Origin: Marchantia polymorpha subsp. ruderalis
Lineage: Eukaryota > Streptophyta > Marchantiopsida > Marchantiales > Marchantiaceae
DNA length: 64,000 bases
NCBI GenBank assembly: GCA_037833965.1
Contig: AP031354.1
Coordinates: 28,808,001-28,872,000, forward strand
Reading direction: 5' to 3'
Shown here: piece after piece, positions 48,273 to 60,612 of the stretch
How positions within the stretch are numbered: position 1 is the first letter of the stretch
How the letters are laid out: each line of letters opens with the position of its first letter
Program-made: the position numbers and the translations under genes
Notes under the pieces: generated by a model
Database searches by the model: none
Told to the model about the DNA's origin: nothing
Seen by the model: the letters and a program-made list of their open reading frames with translations, nothing else

Positions 48273-48485
48273 TGAACAAATTGATAATTAGATTTCATAG
48301 TGCTGGACCAAAGCTTCTTCTTTTTAGAAACAAGTGTGATTTTGGATAGTGAGAATTATTCAAAGATATCATTTAAATTATAAAAAGAAAAGAAATATTA
48401 TTCTATTTGTAAATTGTTCAGGGAGATTCTTTATCTTTCGGTCCAACTGCGCATCAATGACCTGATGTGTGGTTTCATTATATAT

Positions 48486-48888
48486 TTTGAGTTCCTAGTA
48501 CAAGTTATTGAGGGTATTTCTTTTGCACTTTTCTCTCTAATATTTCCGACCTTGCCTTTTACTCATCGGGCAAGGTGTTCTTTGTATGCAATGGGAATTG
48601 GTGATGCTACTCTATTTGATGTGGTAGCATATTCCGGTTATGCGTTCGTAGGTGTGTTCGTGTCCTTTGCCATTCTTTTTCGTATCTTGTCAAGTTATTG
48701 GATCGTCCCATGGATAGTTGGATTGTGGACGGGGTTGTGTATGGCAATCTTTTTTGGTGAAAAGCATGAAGAGGATTTTGTTCGTCGAAGTAACGAGCTA
48801 CGACAGAGACTCTAGTAAGCATCACTACGTGCTACTTCTCATGGGAGTTGTTCAGCTCCCTCTTTTCTTCTAGTTGGGCAGTATGTAA
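48486..48888 (+). pseudogene. YIF1: YIF1 (Golgi/ER membrane trafficking protein) C-terminal pseudogene
   Basis: DATLFDVVAYSGYAFVGV, the following membrane segments, and KSMKRILFVEV, DSSKHHYVLLLMGVVQLPLFF, LGSM match the C-terminal half of YIF1, a five-helix YIP1-family partner in ER-Golgi vesicle traffic. One base too many in the T run at 48750-48755 shifts the frame, and a TAG (48871-48873) stands where Trp of the WLG motif belongs, so the copy is dead. The N-terminal half is absent. It begins about 215 bp after the MULE tail on the same strand, which raises the possibility of gene-fragment capture by the transposon. A sequencing error could account for one lesion but hardly both. Confidence 0.8.
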
Positions 48889-50870
48889 CGCTGTTCAATA
48901 CAGTAGTACAAACCATGACCAAGGCTCAAATCAAAACCAATCTCTTCCTCTCTTGTGACATACATTATTTTTTTGTTTGTGAGCTTTCACCTGTGCAATG
49001 CTTGCGGATCCGGGGAAATCATTCAAAGTTACATGTAGCAGGATCATGATGTTTTCTTACCTAGGTTGAGGCTAGCAATTTTAGAACCGTAATTTATTTT
49101 GACCCAAAATTACGGTTTTTGATCGTACTTTTATCTACGCTCGTATTGAGATGGTACAGTGATAATCTAGTGGCTACCATGCTCAGTATATGGAGTCTAG
49201 CAAGATATATTTTGCGTCACTTATTGAACGATAGACAAGGCGAGACTTTTCCTGCTCCTCTTCTGCAAAAGAATTTTGGACGGGACAGATGAATGTGCCA
49301 AAGTCAAGGCCGATCATCTTTATGTTGCACAATATCTATGCTGCACTGCGTTCTGCATTATGGATTTGTCATTAGATCAACTTGAAATTACTGTTGTGAA
49401 TTACCAGCTCGTTTGGCTGGGAAGTGAAAGAGATGATGTCAGACTGCGGTCTGTGAGGCAGATTTCTTCATTCACTTGGCGGAAATGTCGTACTTTCAGC
49501 GGGATCATTAATCTTGTAATTTGCCTGTATTGAGAACTATAATATGCATGGATATTTCTGTTGCTTATTCTCCTGTGCTATACTCGGAGGTTTTCTCAAA
49601 CCTAAACATGTGATACATTGATTTGTTCACCCATCTGAATTCATCAAAAATTCCTAGAATCCACTCGATTGTGTTTGCCGCTATCGAAAGAATTTGGTCT
49701 GAAAATTAATTTTGAAACTCTGAGAACTGTTATGAAACGCACTCGACATATCATTTATTCTGACAAATTTGTATAAGCTTCGAGTGTGTGCTTACAATAA
49801 TGTTTCGAGGATTACTTTTCGACTCCATAAAATGAGATGTCTTCCATCGAACGTCCCATTAACAAAAATGAGTTATCGAATGACTAGCAGCAGCAGCATT
49901 GGCAGCAACCACAGATGAGAGAACAAAAAGAAGTCCCTCTCAACTTTTCTACCCAGAAACGCATATACTCGCGTTTGCATTGCAGGCACAAATAAACTCT
50001 TCTGCCTTCAGGTTTCTTAGTCTTTTTAGCAGAGATTTGGTCCTCATCCAGCAAGATAATTTGGTCGTCACGGCCTCTAGAGCAGGTGAGCGATTGCGGT
50101 GGAGACATAGTCAGTCAGACATCAACAATTCGTACAGTAGTAATGGTAGTAGAGTAGTAATTGACGATGGGATGTTGTTGCTGCTATGCTGGCGAGGCCC
50201 ACTCACTCAGCTCATCACATCCGATCAATGTCATCTCAATAAATATTCGGCTCGGCTCCGAACCACTTCCCTTTCCTCACCCCATCCACTAACATCTCGC
50301 TGCTGTTGGACATCCAGGACTTAATGATCTACCCCACACACCGATACGGATAGGCCCATTCATACGAAACTCTATGAAACTTCTCCCCCTCTGAAACACA
50401 TAACCCTACTTCCCTCCCTCCCCTTCTGAAACATTACTCTATCAGGTACTCGTGTCGTGTACTTCCTGTCTACTACATGATGGCATCCCTTTTCCTTTGC
50501 CCCGACCTGGAAAGCATGGTCAGCCGCGGGTTGCCGAATCGATGGCTTTTCTGCAATGCGAGTCGCTTGTTGAATAGCCACGAGCAGCAGGCAGACAACT
50601 CTGTTCTCGTGCTGCCTTGGCTTGCGTTGCTCACTCGGCCTTCGGCCTGTCTTGGCTCAAGCCGGGCCGGGCTCGCGTAGCTTTGCATCGCGCCTACACG
50701 TGTCTCCCATCGGTGCACATGTGTCGAATTTGAATACCAAAGGGTGCCGCTCGACGGGTGACTTCTTGAGGCGACGGTGTAAAAGGAGCAACCGTCACGA
50801 CGGTGACCGTATGCCGTCAGCGCACAGTCATACGGTCGGAGTTGTTCTAACATGCAGTATACTTAGCTTA
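48889..50870. other. Intergenic, no gene seen
   Basis: Short frames only. It has an 11-bp inverted repeat at 49085-49117 and a GC-richer island at about 50.16-50.87 kb that ends sharply at AT-rich DNA. The island may be a repeat remnant; nothing identifies it. Confidence 0.5.
49085..49117. repeat. Perfect 11-bp inverted repeat
   Basis: AACCGTAATTT and AAATTACGGTT around an 11-nt spacer, 200 bp right of the YIF1 pseudogene. It may be a small foldback or a transposon end. Confidence 0.85.
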
Positions 50871-53800
50871 TAATTGACTTTTTTATCTTGAAACATATAG
50901 TAATCTATCATCATATATTACTATGTCATGTACTTGGGTTCCAACTTCATGACCATTTTGCCAACTCATGAATGTAGTTTCTTGCGTTGTTTGCATAGAA
51001 GATTTTTGCTTTAAACTCATGTGACAATAGCCGCTAATTTGCTTGGCAACAAACTTTGAGATTCAAACTTCAACATGTAGATCTAGTTTAGTTCTTAAAA
51101 ACAAAGTTATTCCAAGCTTTTTCTTAACAATCAATTACATAGTTTTTTCATTTTAAAATGATCAAATATCTATATCATTTTTTTAAAAGTGAGATGTGAC
51201 ATATTTGTGGAACACATCTCTATTTGTTCCACGTTAGTTTAGTCCACGCTGCTTTAAGCATTTTTTCCATACAAAATGTTTACTTTGACTTTGGATTACT
51301 GTAGATTAACTTCATCTATTCCTAAACTTGAACAAATTTTTTAATTCATCAAGCATTACGTTAAATATAGTACACATAACTCAACACAAAACCAAGAACA
51401 TACAATGCAAAAAGTTTTAAACGTTATATATAAGCTTGTCTATGAATATTCTTTTTATCTTCATCAAGATATTTAATGAAATAAAAAAATACAAACTATG
51501 GTATAACGGATTGAGAACATTTGTGATTGAAGGTATATAACATGAAAGAATGTATACATTGTATTCTTTAAATGTATTTTAAGGATTTCAAAAATATCAT
51601 TGATTTTTTGCTCTTGTTTGTAGTAATCATTCTCAAGTATATATTAGTATGCACTTGCATAAATTCTATATCATCTTGAGTACAAACAATGCACAAACAA
51701 ACAATGTAGCATTCTTCTAACTTTCAATAACAATTTTCACATCTATTTTTGCATGATGCGTATTGAAACCTATGTTTATCAAAGTTTTCACATAACAATT
51801 GACTTATAAGGATTTGCAGATGTGTTTTTTAACCAAACTTGATTTGAAGTCCCAATGTTAATCAAAATCAATTCATGTCATTATTTACTTCAGTTTGGAA
51901 ATAAAAGTCAACGATCATAATCTAAAGAGATTATTTAATAAGAAAAAATATACCACAAAGATAATCAAATCTCAAGTATATTTCTAAAAATCAAAACTTA
52001 TAAAAGAGATTCTAATCCTCAAAGTTGAATCCTTGAGTTGAGTTGATTTTGATTTTGGAGTTAACGTTAAGTTCAAAAAATATGTCAAGACGATGGGTTT
52101 CACACAATTGATGGCTTTCTGCACGACTCCTTAATTTCTCCATCAAAGAGATGTTCTCTGATGTCGCAAAAATAAGTAAGCACATAATCATACATCTAAA
52201 AACAACTAACAAAAAGACGGAAAATAAAATTATACTTTTTTGATCTAGCATAAATGATTTTGATGCACTTTAAAGCTTTTTATCTTAACATTTATTCTAC
52301 TCATGTTTTTATACTTTGGCGCGTTAACGTCAAAATATTCAACAAAAAAAATTTGCCTCGATAAATGGATTAAAGTTAGTGTATAATAAAAAATAATATT
52401 TGAAAAAAAATATAATAAACAACAATAAATTTCATTGCTATAATCAGGTTTTAGATTATATTTTGATTTAAAATTTTGGATCTACAATTGTTGTAAATTT
52501 CTTTCAAAAATACACATATTTATAAATTCTGAATTATTGAAAATATTATTTTACATATTATTTTAGTTTATTTTCTTCTCAAAATAAATTTCCTATTTTT
52601 CATTCAAAAAATTAAAATAACATTTTGATTATTCAAAATTGTATATTTACATATATAATTTTCAATAATCCTAATACTTTGTAAATATATTTTTTTATAC
52701 ACAATATATTGTTTGAATTTATGAAAATAATCACAAATTTTTTTTAATTCAATTTTCCTCTCTAAACAATATTCAAATGATCAATTAATGTATTTAAATT
52801 TCTGATTTGTCAATTTTAATGGTAAATATATATTCAATTCTATAATTAATAATCTTTGATTTTTTTATTCAACATTAAATATTTCAAAATATGATGTTTT
52901 TTTGATAACTAGTTTTTAAAATAAAAAAATTCAAAAAAAAACTCTTACATCAATAGAAAAAATCATTATGGAATTTGAAATCATGTGAATTTGTGTATTT
53001 TCATTGTAATCGTATAATATTTACTTCATTAAATGTATAATTATATCATAACACTTTGTTGTTTCTTTGACTTAATATATATAGTATAGAATATATTTAA
53101 AAATATATATTTAATTGGATAGATATCCCTGAATTGCATGTTATATGTAAAGAAAAAATAAAATATCAATTTGCACACAGAAATAACATGATTCACCCTC
53201 AGAAAGAGTGCTACGTCCACCTAGAACTCTTAGCACTTTTCTCCAAGTCTTTCATAAAATACTTCAATATATAGGAAAAACCCTGAGATATTTATCCCCA
53301 ATCAAAGCTACCATCCTAGCTATAAATAGCTAGAATTCAAGGTTACTCATTGACTGAACTTAACCTCAACAAACAATAATTAAGAAAAAAGAATTCAAAG
53401 ATTAGACGTAAATATAAAGCATATTTGTGTGAAATGACAAACTGAAATTCATGTTAAATTTTGTACACAATTATTTGTGTATAATTTCTGCTTTAAGTGA
53501 AAACTAAGATTAATTTATAAAATATGTTTAAATTTTGATTTAAAATTGTAAATATAAATTTGCAAATCATTTTATTATAAAAGTGAAACTATTAGTTGGT
53601 TGAAACAATTTGGGAAATTTTTATTGCATCTTCTACATAATGATATGTATTTTGATTTTTTTGTGTGATAAAAATAAATAGTTAAAGATAAATCATGAAA
53701 TTAACACTTGTATCATATGAAACATAGTGTTGAATGTATTAAAAGCAATCTATTATTGTCATGTTAGCACTCTTATATGCTTGATATGTTCTGATAAAGT

Positions 53801-54650
53801 TTGTTAATTGTGAACAACATATAAAAAATCATTATTCATGTTTTTTAAGTGTGTTATATCATCAATTCAATAGAAATAAAATAGATGATGAGAGTGAAAG
53901 CTTATTTATTTTACATGATGAGAAACTTAATAAAGTTAAAAAATCATATTAAATATAAAATCTTTATTGTTTAATCTTTAGAATAATTTTTGTGATATTT
54001 TCAAATATCATTGTTGATATCGGAAATTTTGGAACTGAATTTATGATCAAAGATAAAATTTGCGTTGAAATCTCACTGTAATGTATTGGACTCGTAAAGT
54101 CTTTTAGCAATAGTTATCTAACCGTGAAGCATTTGACAGAGGAAAAATTGGCTTTGAAGAGATAACTCTAACTGTAGCGATTATGGAAATGGAAGCTGTG
54201 GATATTGTAGATGTTGACAATCTACCGAATGATTGAAATCAACCTGAATTCAAGAAAAGAGTATGAAAAGTTAGTGTTGTGTTCATGCTTGAAGAATTGG
54301 CGGCAATCAAGAAGTCAGCAATATGTAGACACTATTGCCTGAGAGTAAATATATATAAAAAAGTGAAAGTTATAGTTTATTTGAACATTTGCGCTCCATT
54401 TAGGATTAATGAATGGCATAAACGTCAGCAATTGATTTGGATGGTATAAATATTTGGAAAAACTAATAAGTTTCCAACAATTATCAAAATCAAAGAAAAA
54501 AAAATTCAAATAGTCAATGTGTATTGAATCATTTTTCTTACTAACTTCAATCAAGAAAAAAAATTATATAGGCATTGCTTATCATTAGTATTGCAAAGTC
54601 ACATCTTTTCAACACGTGAAAGATACAATTTTGATAGAGACAATCAAAAT
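50871..54650. other. AT-rich desert
   Basis: Very AT-rich with no gene. Around 53.17-53.40 kb a less AT-rich patch holds CTATAAATAGCTAG, a good plant TATA box, followed by sequence resembling an LTR leader. It may be a solo LTR relic, but no ends or partner were found. Confidence 0.6.
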
Positions 54651-54654
54651 ACTA

Positions 54655-56665
54655 CGATCCGATGAAGGTCTATTGTCTAATTGCAAGAAGTTAGCCAATA
54701 ATTTGTTAGATTTATGTTATAATGATATTAAGAAGAGTTGTACTGTCAAATTATCAACTTAGTTATCACTCGTTTGTCTAGTGATTTAAAGTTGGTCTAA
54801 TATTCAAAGTGAACTTGTAGTAAATTACATGGCAACATGTTCGGCCAACTTTTTTCTTGGAGTCTGTATGCATTGCAAAAAAAAATACAAACAACTCAAT
54901 GGATTGTTCAAGACATTAGTCGTGTTATGAAAAAACACTCAAACACACTATTTGCTAGTGTCATCACTTGTAATATCTCTACAAATTAAAAAATTTGGAG
55001 GTTGTTAAAGACTGAATTTCAGTAGATACCGCTGCAATTTATACTTATGGTTATGTATTTGAAAGTCTTTTACTCTTTGCTGAGAAGTGTAAAGATGTTG
55101 TCCAATTTTATTAATAATCATCATGCAATGAAGCAAAATTAAAAATCATGCAGATTCAAAAGATATTGATTTCTTTGATTAAGCTTGCGTCAACTTCAAC
55201 ACTACTTCAAGTCAATTTTAAAGTAAAAAACTATTTTTTTATCATATTTGAGCAAAAATTTGTTGATGGTGCTGCATTTGGAGCAAAAAAAATTGAGCGC
55301 GATCAAGTCAAGAAGATCATCATCGATATCATATCGTTATTCAATTGAAGAAGTGTTTGAATGTTATTGTGTCCATGTCGCACATAGTCTTGTTTATCTA
55401 TTGATATCTAAATGAAAGACTCAATCATGCACAACGATTTGAAGTGGAAGATGTTTCAACACCATGATTTAATACCAGTTGCCAAAGACAAAAAAGAATA
55501 CTTGTGCATGCAATATACAAATTTTATTACTACATCATGTTATGCACATGCCAGTTACTCGTTACACTTCAAGATGTTATGCAACCTTCAAGTTGACTCT
55601 CATTCAGATTTACCTCATATGGCTTTATGGTAGCTCATCATGGCTCTAAAAGACTAGAATTCTCCCTCATACTAGTGTTCCAAAGACACTTTCACACAAA
55701 CTCTTTATACATCACTCAATTTACACTAACTCAAACACATGTCGATGCTCCAAGATAATGAAAAACCTCACTCCCTCATTCATGAAACAAGTACTCACAA
55801 ATTTCCAAATTTGCCATAGAGGCATTACTCTACATCTCTATTTATACTTTTTGATAAATTATCATGGTAACATGTGGTAATTTTTTCTAATTTACTATTA
55901 TCTTAGGTAGTTTTGACTAACCCACTATACGTGACAACATGCCATTGGCCTACCTAAACCTTCTAGAAGTTTCTGAAATCTAAGGTTGAAGTGACGACAT
56001 GCCATTAGAAGTTTTAAAACTTCTAGAAGTTTCCTATCCACTCATTCAACATTAGACTTAGTCTAGCCAATCATATTTCATATATTTAATCAAACCAATC
56101 AAATCCAAACTTATAGTCAAAAGTCTAATCTCATTGGAATCTAAACCTTTGTAAAAGACAAAATATAAATGTTTAATACAATCTTCTAGAACTTTGCTAA
56201 TTATTAGCCAAATATAAACATTATAGCTAAACTTAGTCATAACAAGATAAACTTAGTTATAACTAGCTATGTCTTGGCTAATCATCATAATCACTTGGGT
56301 AATTCTACAACTTAGTACACGTGTGCAACATCTAGTCTCACAGTTCATAGATCGACGCAAAACAACATTGCAATATTGGCTAGTTTATGATAACTCTTGG
56401 AAAGATTTACATAAATTGCAATCCAAATTTTTAGCATTATACCGTCAAGCGCATCTTCAAAATATGATTTCTTCACAACCAAATTTGTTCATTGAAAACT
56501 GAGCAATAGTTTATTACTTGAAAAAGTTAAAAATTTGACATTTATTAAGACAAACTATAAGATTTTATTAGAAAACATCAATAGCACAAAATTATTTGAT
56601 TTTGACGGAATTTCTTGATTTGATAGTGAAATTGATTATGAATTCCTAGAAGAAATTTGATTTCA
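54655..56665 (+). mobile_element. hAT-family DNA transposon relic
   Basis: Plus-strand pieces match plant hAT transposases of the DUF659 type in order: LANNLLDLCYNDIKK (about 54.68 kb), SWSNIQSELVVNYMATCSAN (54.79-54.85 kb, the DUF659 hallmark), WIVQDISRVMKKHSNTLFA, FVDGAAFGAKKIERDQVKKII (about 55.25 kb) and, beyond an insert at about 55.63-56.34 kb, TTLQYWLVYDNSWKDLHKL and EKVKNLTFIKTNYKILLENI, the C-terminal dimerisation part. Pieces lie in different frames with stops, so it is dead. An N-terminal BED finger was not recognised; it may lie degraded in 54.1-54.6 kb. Confidence 0.65.
55628..56342 (-). mobile_element. LTR-like insert within the hAT relic (solo LTR fossil)
   Basis: Read on the minus strand it begins TGTGAGACTAGATG, a typical LTR start, and carries a TATAAATAGAGATG promoter core about two-thirds along. 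hAT coding pieces resume immediately to its right (plus strand), which fixes that boundary. The left boundary is approximate, and no target duplication was identified. No coding domain is inside, so it reads as a solo LTR or non-autonomous fragment. Confidence 0.4.
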
Positions 56666-56869
56666 ATTGTTTACATTTAACTGTTTGCAATTATGTAAGA
56701 TATAAGATAAGTGAATCAAAATCTCAGTTAATATGATGAGAAAATTTTTGATACACAAATTTTTTGATATTTTCTATTTAAATTTGAATCAAATTTAAAT
56801 TCAATCTAGATTTTTCATGTACACATATGTTTTATTTTTAGTATCTTTGTAGTATTAGAGGTCATCATT

Positions 56870-58430
56870 GTCAAAGAGTATGTAGTTGAGAAAACTTAAA
56901 GAACGTTTCGTTCTTGGAGTTGAGTCTTACATGAAAGGGTTTACGTTGAGTAGCTTCCTGTACCATAAGCTTCGACCCGGACTCTCCAACGAGTGCAAAG
57001 GGTAGAAGCACGTGCACTTGGATGTGTACGTCAACGACATAATTGTCATTGATGCTGATCAAGGTGTGGTTGGCGCATTCAAGGAAAAGATGAAACGCTC
57101 ATTCAAAATGAACAATTTTGTGTGCTTGAGCTATTACTTAAGCATCGAGGTCAAACAACAACTGGGGCGAATCACGCTGTCACATACGGCGTATGTAGCC
57201 AAGGTATTTAAAAAGGCCGGTATGACCGACTGCAACATCGTCAAAGTTCTGATGAAAAATCGCCTTTAGGTGAGTAAGCAAAGCACAACTTCTCATGTTG
57301 ATGCATCTTACTATCGTAACATTGTGGAAAGTCTGAAGTATCTGGTTCATACTAGACCGGACATTGGTTTTGCGGTCGGGTATGTGGACCGATTCATGGA
57401 GAATCCAACGACAGAGCATCTCAGCGATGTCAAGCACATTTTTTGGTACATAGCAGACACGTTGCACTACGGATTGAGCTACAAAAAGGGCCTAGATGAG
57501 ATCAAGTTCAATGGTTGCAGTGACGCAGACATGGCTGGAAATGTGGATGACTTCAATAGCACAACATGTGTTTTATTCTATTTTGAGAACATAGCATGTC
57601 ATTTTGAGAAGTAGCCAATGGTGACGCTGTCATCGTGCGAGGCAAAATATTTTGTAGGCTCAACAGCTTTGGTTTGGGAGTATGCTTGTGAGCTTCTACA
57701 AAAAGGTAGCGAGCGTCGTCATCATCATCATCGAAAATCATTGAACCATCCAATTGTGCAAGAATCTGTTGTTTCAAGGTCGGAGTAAGCACATCAAGAT
57801 GCAGTTCCACTTCATTAGAGAGTGCGTCGAGGACGGCAAAGTCATTGTCTAGAAGATTCACACTTATGATCACCTGATGGACATTGTTATCAAATCTCTT
57901 GACCGGATCAGATTTCTGCACTTGCGCTCAAAGATCTACGTCCTCAACATACTCAACAACTAGATTACGAGGAGCAATGTTAGATAATCTAGCTTGTTTA
58001 CTTGTTTGAGTTTAATCTTCCATACTAAGCGGGTATGCACAAGCTGCTAGAGTAGTGCCAGGTTCTCTCGCTCTCATCGCGCTTCGTCGTGAGGTGGAGA
58101 GAGTCTGTGTGGCGTTCATGCAGGATTGCGTCCGAGTCCTTAGTATTATGCAAGACTTGTACATGATCATGGAATGACATGATCAGTAGTGCGTGCGTGT
58201 AGTGCACTTAGGAAGAAGTTAGATAGTGTATTTGGTTTTTGAATATATGCTTAATACATAAGAAAAGGCTGTCGGTTTTACGGAGCACAAAAATCACTTT
58301 GTGTTCCGAGAGTTCGCGTGTGTTCTGTTGATCTTTTTCAACAGGTTGCAGCAGGCCGTGCCGGCTAACGATAAGTTCAAAACATGTTTGAGTATGACAT
58401 GTTCTTGAGATGCAAAAAATTTGTATAATC
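56870..58430 (+). mobile_element. Ty1/Copia retrotransposon fossil (3' part)
   Basis: Contains the end of a reverse transcriptase (HLDVYVNDIIVI, the YVDD box region, near 57.02 kb; SYYLSIEV; YRNIVESLKYLVHTRPDI) and the Copia RNase H (FNGCSDADMAGN, SSCEAKYF, and the terminal part near 57.8-57.95 kb). At about 57978 a TGTTAGATAATCT start preceded by a purine-rich stretch suggests the 3' LTR, reaching to roughly 58.43 kb. Gag, protease and integrase are missing. It is broken at several points and appears old. Confidence 0.75.
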
Positions 58431-60045
58431 ATCGGTGCATGAAATCATGGTGCAACACACACACACTCAACAATTGCTCTTTCCAATGAAAATCAAGATG
58501 AGAAGCTAGCTATTGCAGGAGGTAACGAGAGTGATGTAAAAGATACCAAGGATAACGAAAACGTGTCGACTTCAAGAACTGAAATGTGCTGTACATAATT
58601 TTCGTCGATTCGTCTTCATGATCAGATAAGTTCCAAATTATACAATTATGATGTGTTAAACATCCGAGAAATTCAAGTTGTGAGATACAGTGTATTCGAC
58701 GATGTTTTACGTCTTAGTATCGGGAAATTTCAAGACGTTTGTAAACTGATATTCAAAGCTCTTAACTTTTCCCAATTTTTGGTAAAACTAGAGACCAGTT
58801 CTATGGAGTACTTGACATACTCGGCTGCACAGCTCCAAGTACCATAATCCCAACAAGAAGCGTAGAATGATCAAGCAGAGACAAACAAGAAGATCACAAA
58901 ACTGTAGCAGAGACTACCCTTGATAGCAGTATCACGGATTCAAACATGCTTGGACAACTTGATGCTTTCTGTTGAGAATTTTCTTCAAACATCGAACACG
59001 TCTTTCACGCACCTTGATATAAAACTCGAAGTAACGGAGTATTCGTCTGACCAAGCCGATGAGAGATGATCTGGGCAACATCAAGTTTTGACTGAGAGGA
59101 TAAAGAGCGTGGGAGGAAAAACATCCTCCGGGCGTGGTACATTGGAAGTTGCGAACTGCTTTGATGTATGTAGACGTAAAGTCGCATAATTATGTCATAC
59201 AATATCGAATGTAGTCGTGCATAACCGATACTCTGCTACGCATGTACAATCACAATTACTATTGGTCAAAATAGTGATCTAGTGGACTCTACAGATTCAC
59301 AACAAGGAAACCTATAGTGTAAACAACTCTGTGCATCGCTCAAATCCCGTACAGTGAGGACCATTGAAGAGTTGGATCACAAACCTGAAGTGCTGTAGAT
59401 TTTGAGTGTAACATAGCAACGTACGCAACCGACGTTTATGTTTGCAGTAAATTCAGTTGATAACCTGCAGATTGAAACCGTGGTTAAAGTTGAGTTTTCA
59501 AAGATTTTTCAAATAACCAAATTTTTTTTAAAGAAAAATTGGGGTTTTTCCACCCTAGTGCAGACCCGGTGCTAGAAAGCAGGGGTTATGAGCAACAAGT
59601 TTAAATTTACATGCAGCATGAAAAAATGATCATCACTAGATTGTTCAGACTTTAGAACTTTCAAGAAACAATGAAAGTCTTCGAATATGGAAGCACTATA
59701 ACGATAAATAATTATATTTAAATCACATGAACATACATACGTACACAATATGAGGTGTATTTTCTAATTAAGGTCCATCGGATGAGAAGAAGGAAACCTT
59801 AAAAGTTTAAACTCTTATAGATTTTTATGGTAGAAGGTGCACTTCAAATTGTATAAATGACCAAGGAGAAGTCTAATAAGTTACAAGTACAAAGAAAGTG
59901 AAGAAATTCGGAGGAGTTTGGGCTCGTGTCCAGCACGGGCTCAAATTGGCCTGTGTCTACCACAAGCGCATATTGAGATGCAAAGGCTCCAAACGTCGGA
60001 ACTCGTCGTCCTACTGGTGGAAACGAAGCCAAATGAATCACACAA
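58431..60045. other. Intergenic, no gene seen
   Basis: Short frames only. A CA run occurs at about 58457-58468. The right end leads into the PsaN upstream region. Confidence 0.55.
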
Positions 60046-60075
60046 ATGGAAAGCGAACAATGTAAACCGAAGCCC

Positions 60076-60081
60076 CACGTG
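60076..60081. promoter_or_regulatory. G-box CACGTG upstream of PsaN
   Basis: A palindromic CACGTG 532-537 bp before the PsaN ATG. G-boxes bind HY5/PIF-type factors and are usual in light-responsive photosynthesis promoters; its use here is inferred. Confidence 0.4.
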
Positions 60082-60384
60082 CTAACCACGGGACTCGACC
60101 AGGGTTACTGTCACGCGACAGCAGACGAAACAACACCACCTTCTGTACAAGAACGAACTCGACACAGAACCACGGAAGTGACAGCGACCGAGTTCTTCAA
60201 CGAAATGGAGCAGATGAGGCGAGGGACCAATCCCGAACAAAGTGACACTACACAAATGTCGGATCCTCTATCACTGGAATTGGAGCGGATCAGATCTCAG
60301 CCGTCCAGTTCCCGGATAGCTCCATCCATCTCGACGGGGAGCGATCGGCGGCGCCAATCCACGCTCGGCGTGCCGGATAGTCCC

Positions 60385-60390
60385 CTTATC
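60385..60390 (-). promoter_or_regulatory. I-box core GATAAG upstream of PsaN
   Basis: GATAAG on the minus strand (CTTATC on plus), about 225 bp before the ATG and 30 bp after a CCAAT (60354-60358). I-boxes recur in photosynthesis gene promoters. No clear TATA box was seen. Confidence 0.35.
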
Positions 60391-60612
60391 CTTTCTTACC
60401 GGCAAGTGACCGGCTATGCCCCGGCGCCAAGCTCCCCGGCCCTGCTTCCGGGTTCAGCCATAAGACTCCCTTTTCCTTCGAGGAACGAACTCACGCTGAC
60501 AGTTTGCCTTCTGACGTTCCTTAAGTCCCAAGAGACATCGATAGATTCAGTGCTCGCACAGAACAATTTTTTTTTTTCCCTCTGTTCGAATCTATCGTCG
60601 CGAATTGCAGAG

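Noticed and set aside
60046-60612. Upstream extension of the PsaN frame
   Set aside because: The extension adds about 190 residues without homology ahead of an intact transit peptide; family length and the chloroplast targeting signal support the ATG at 60613.
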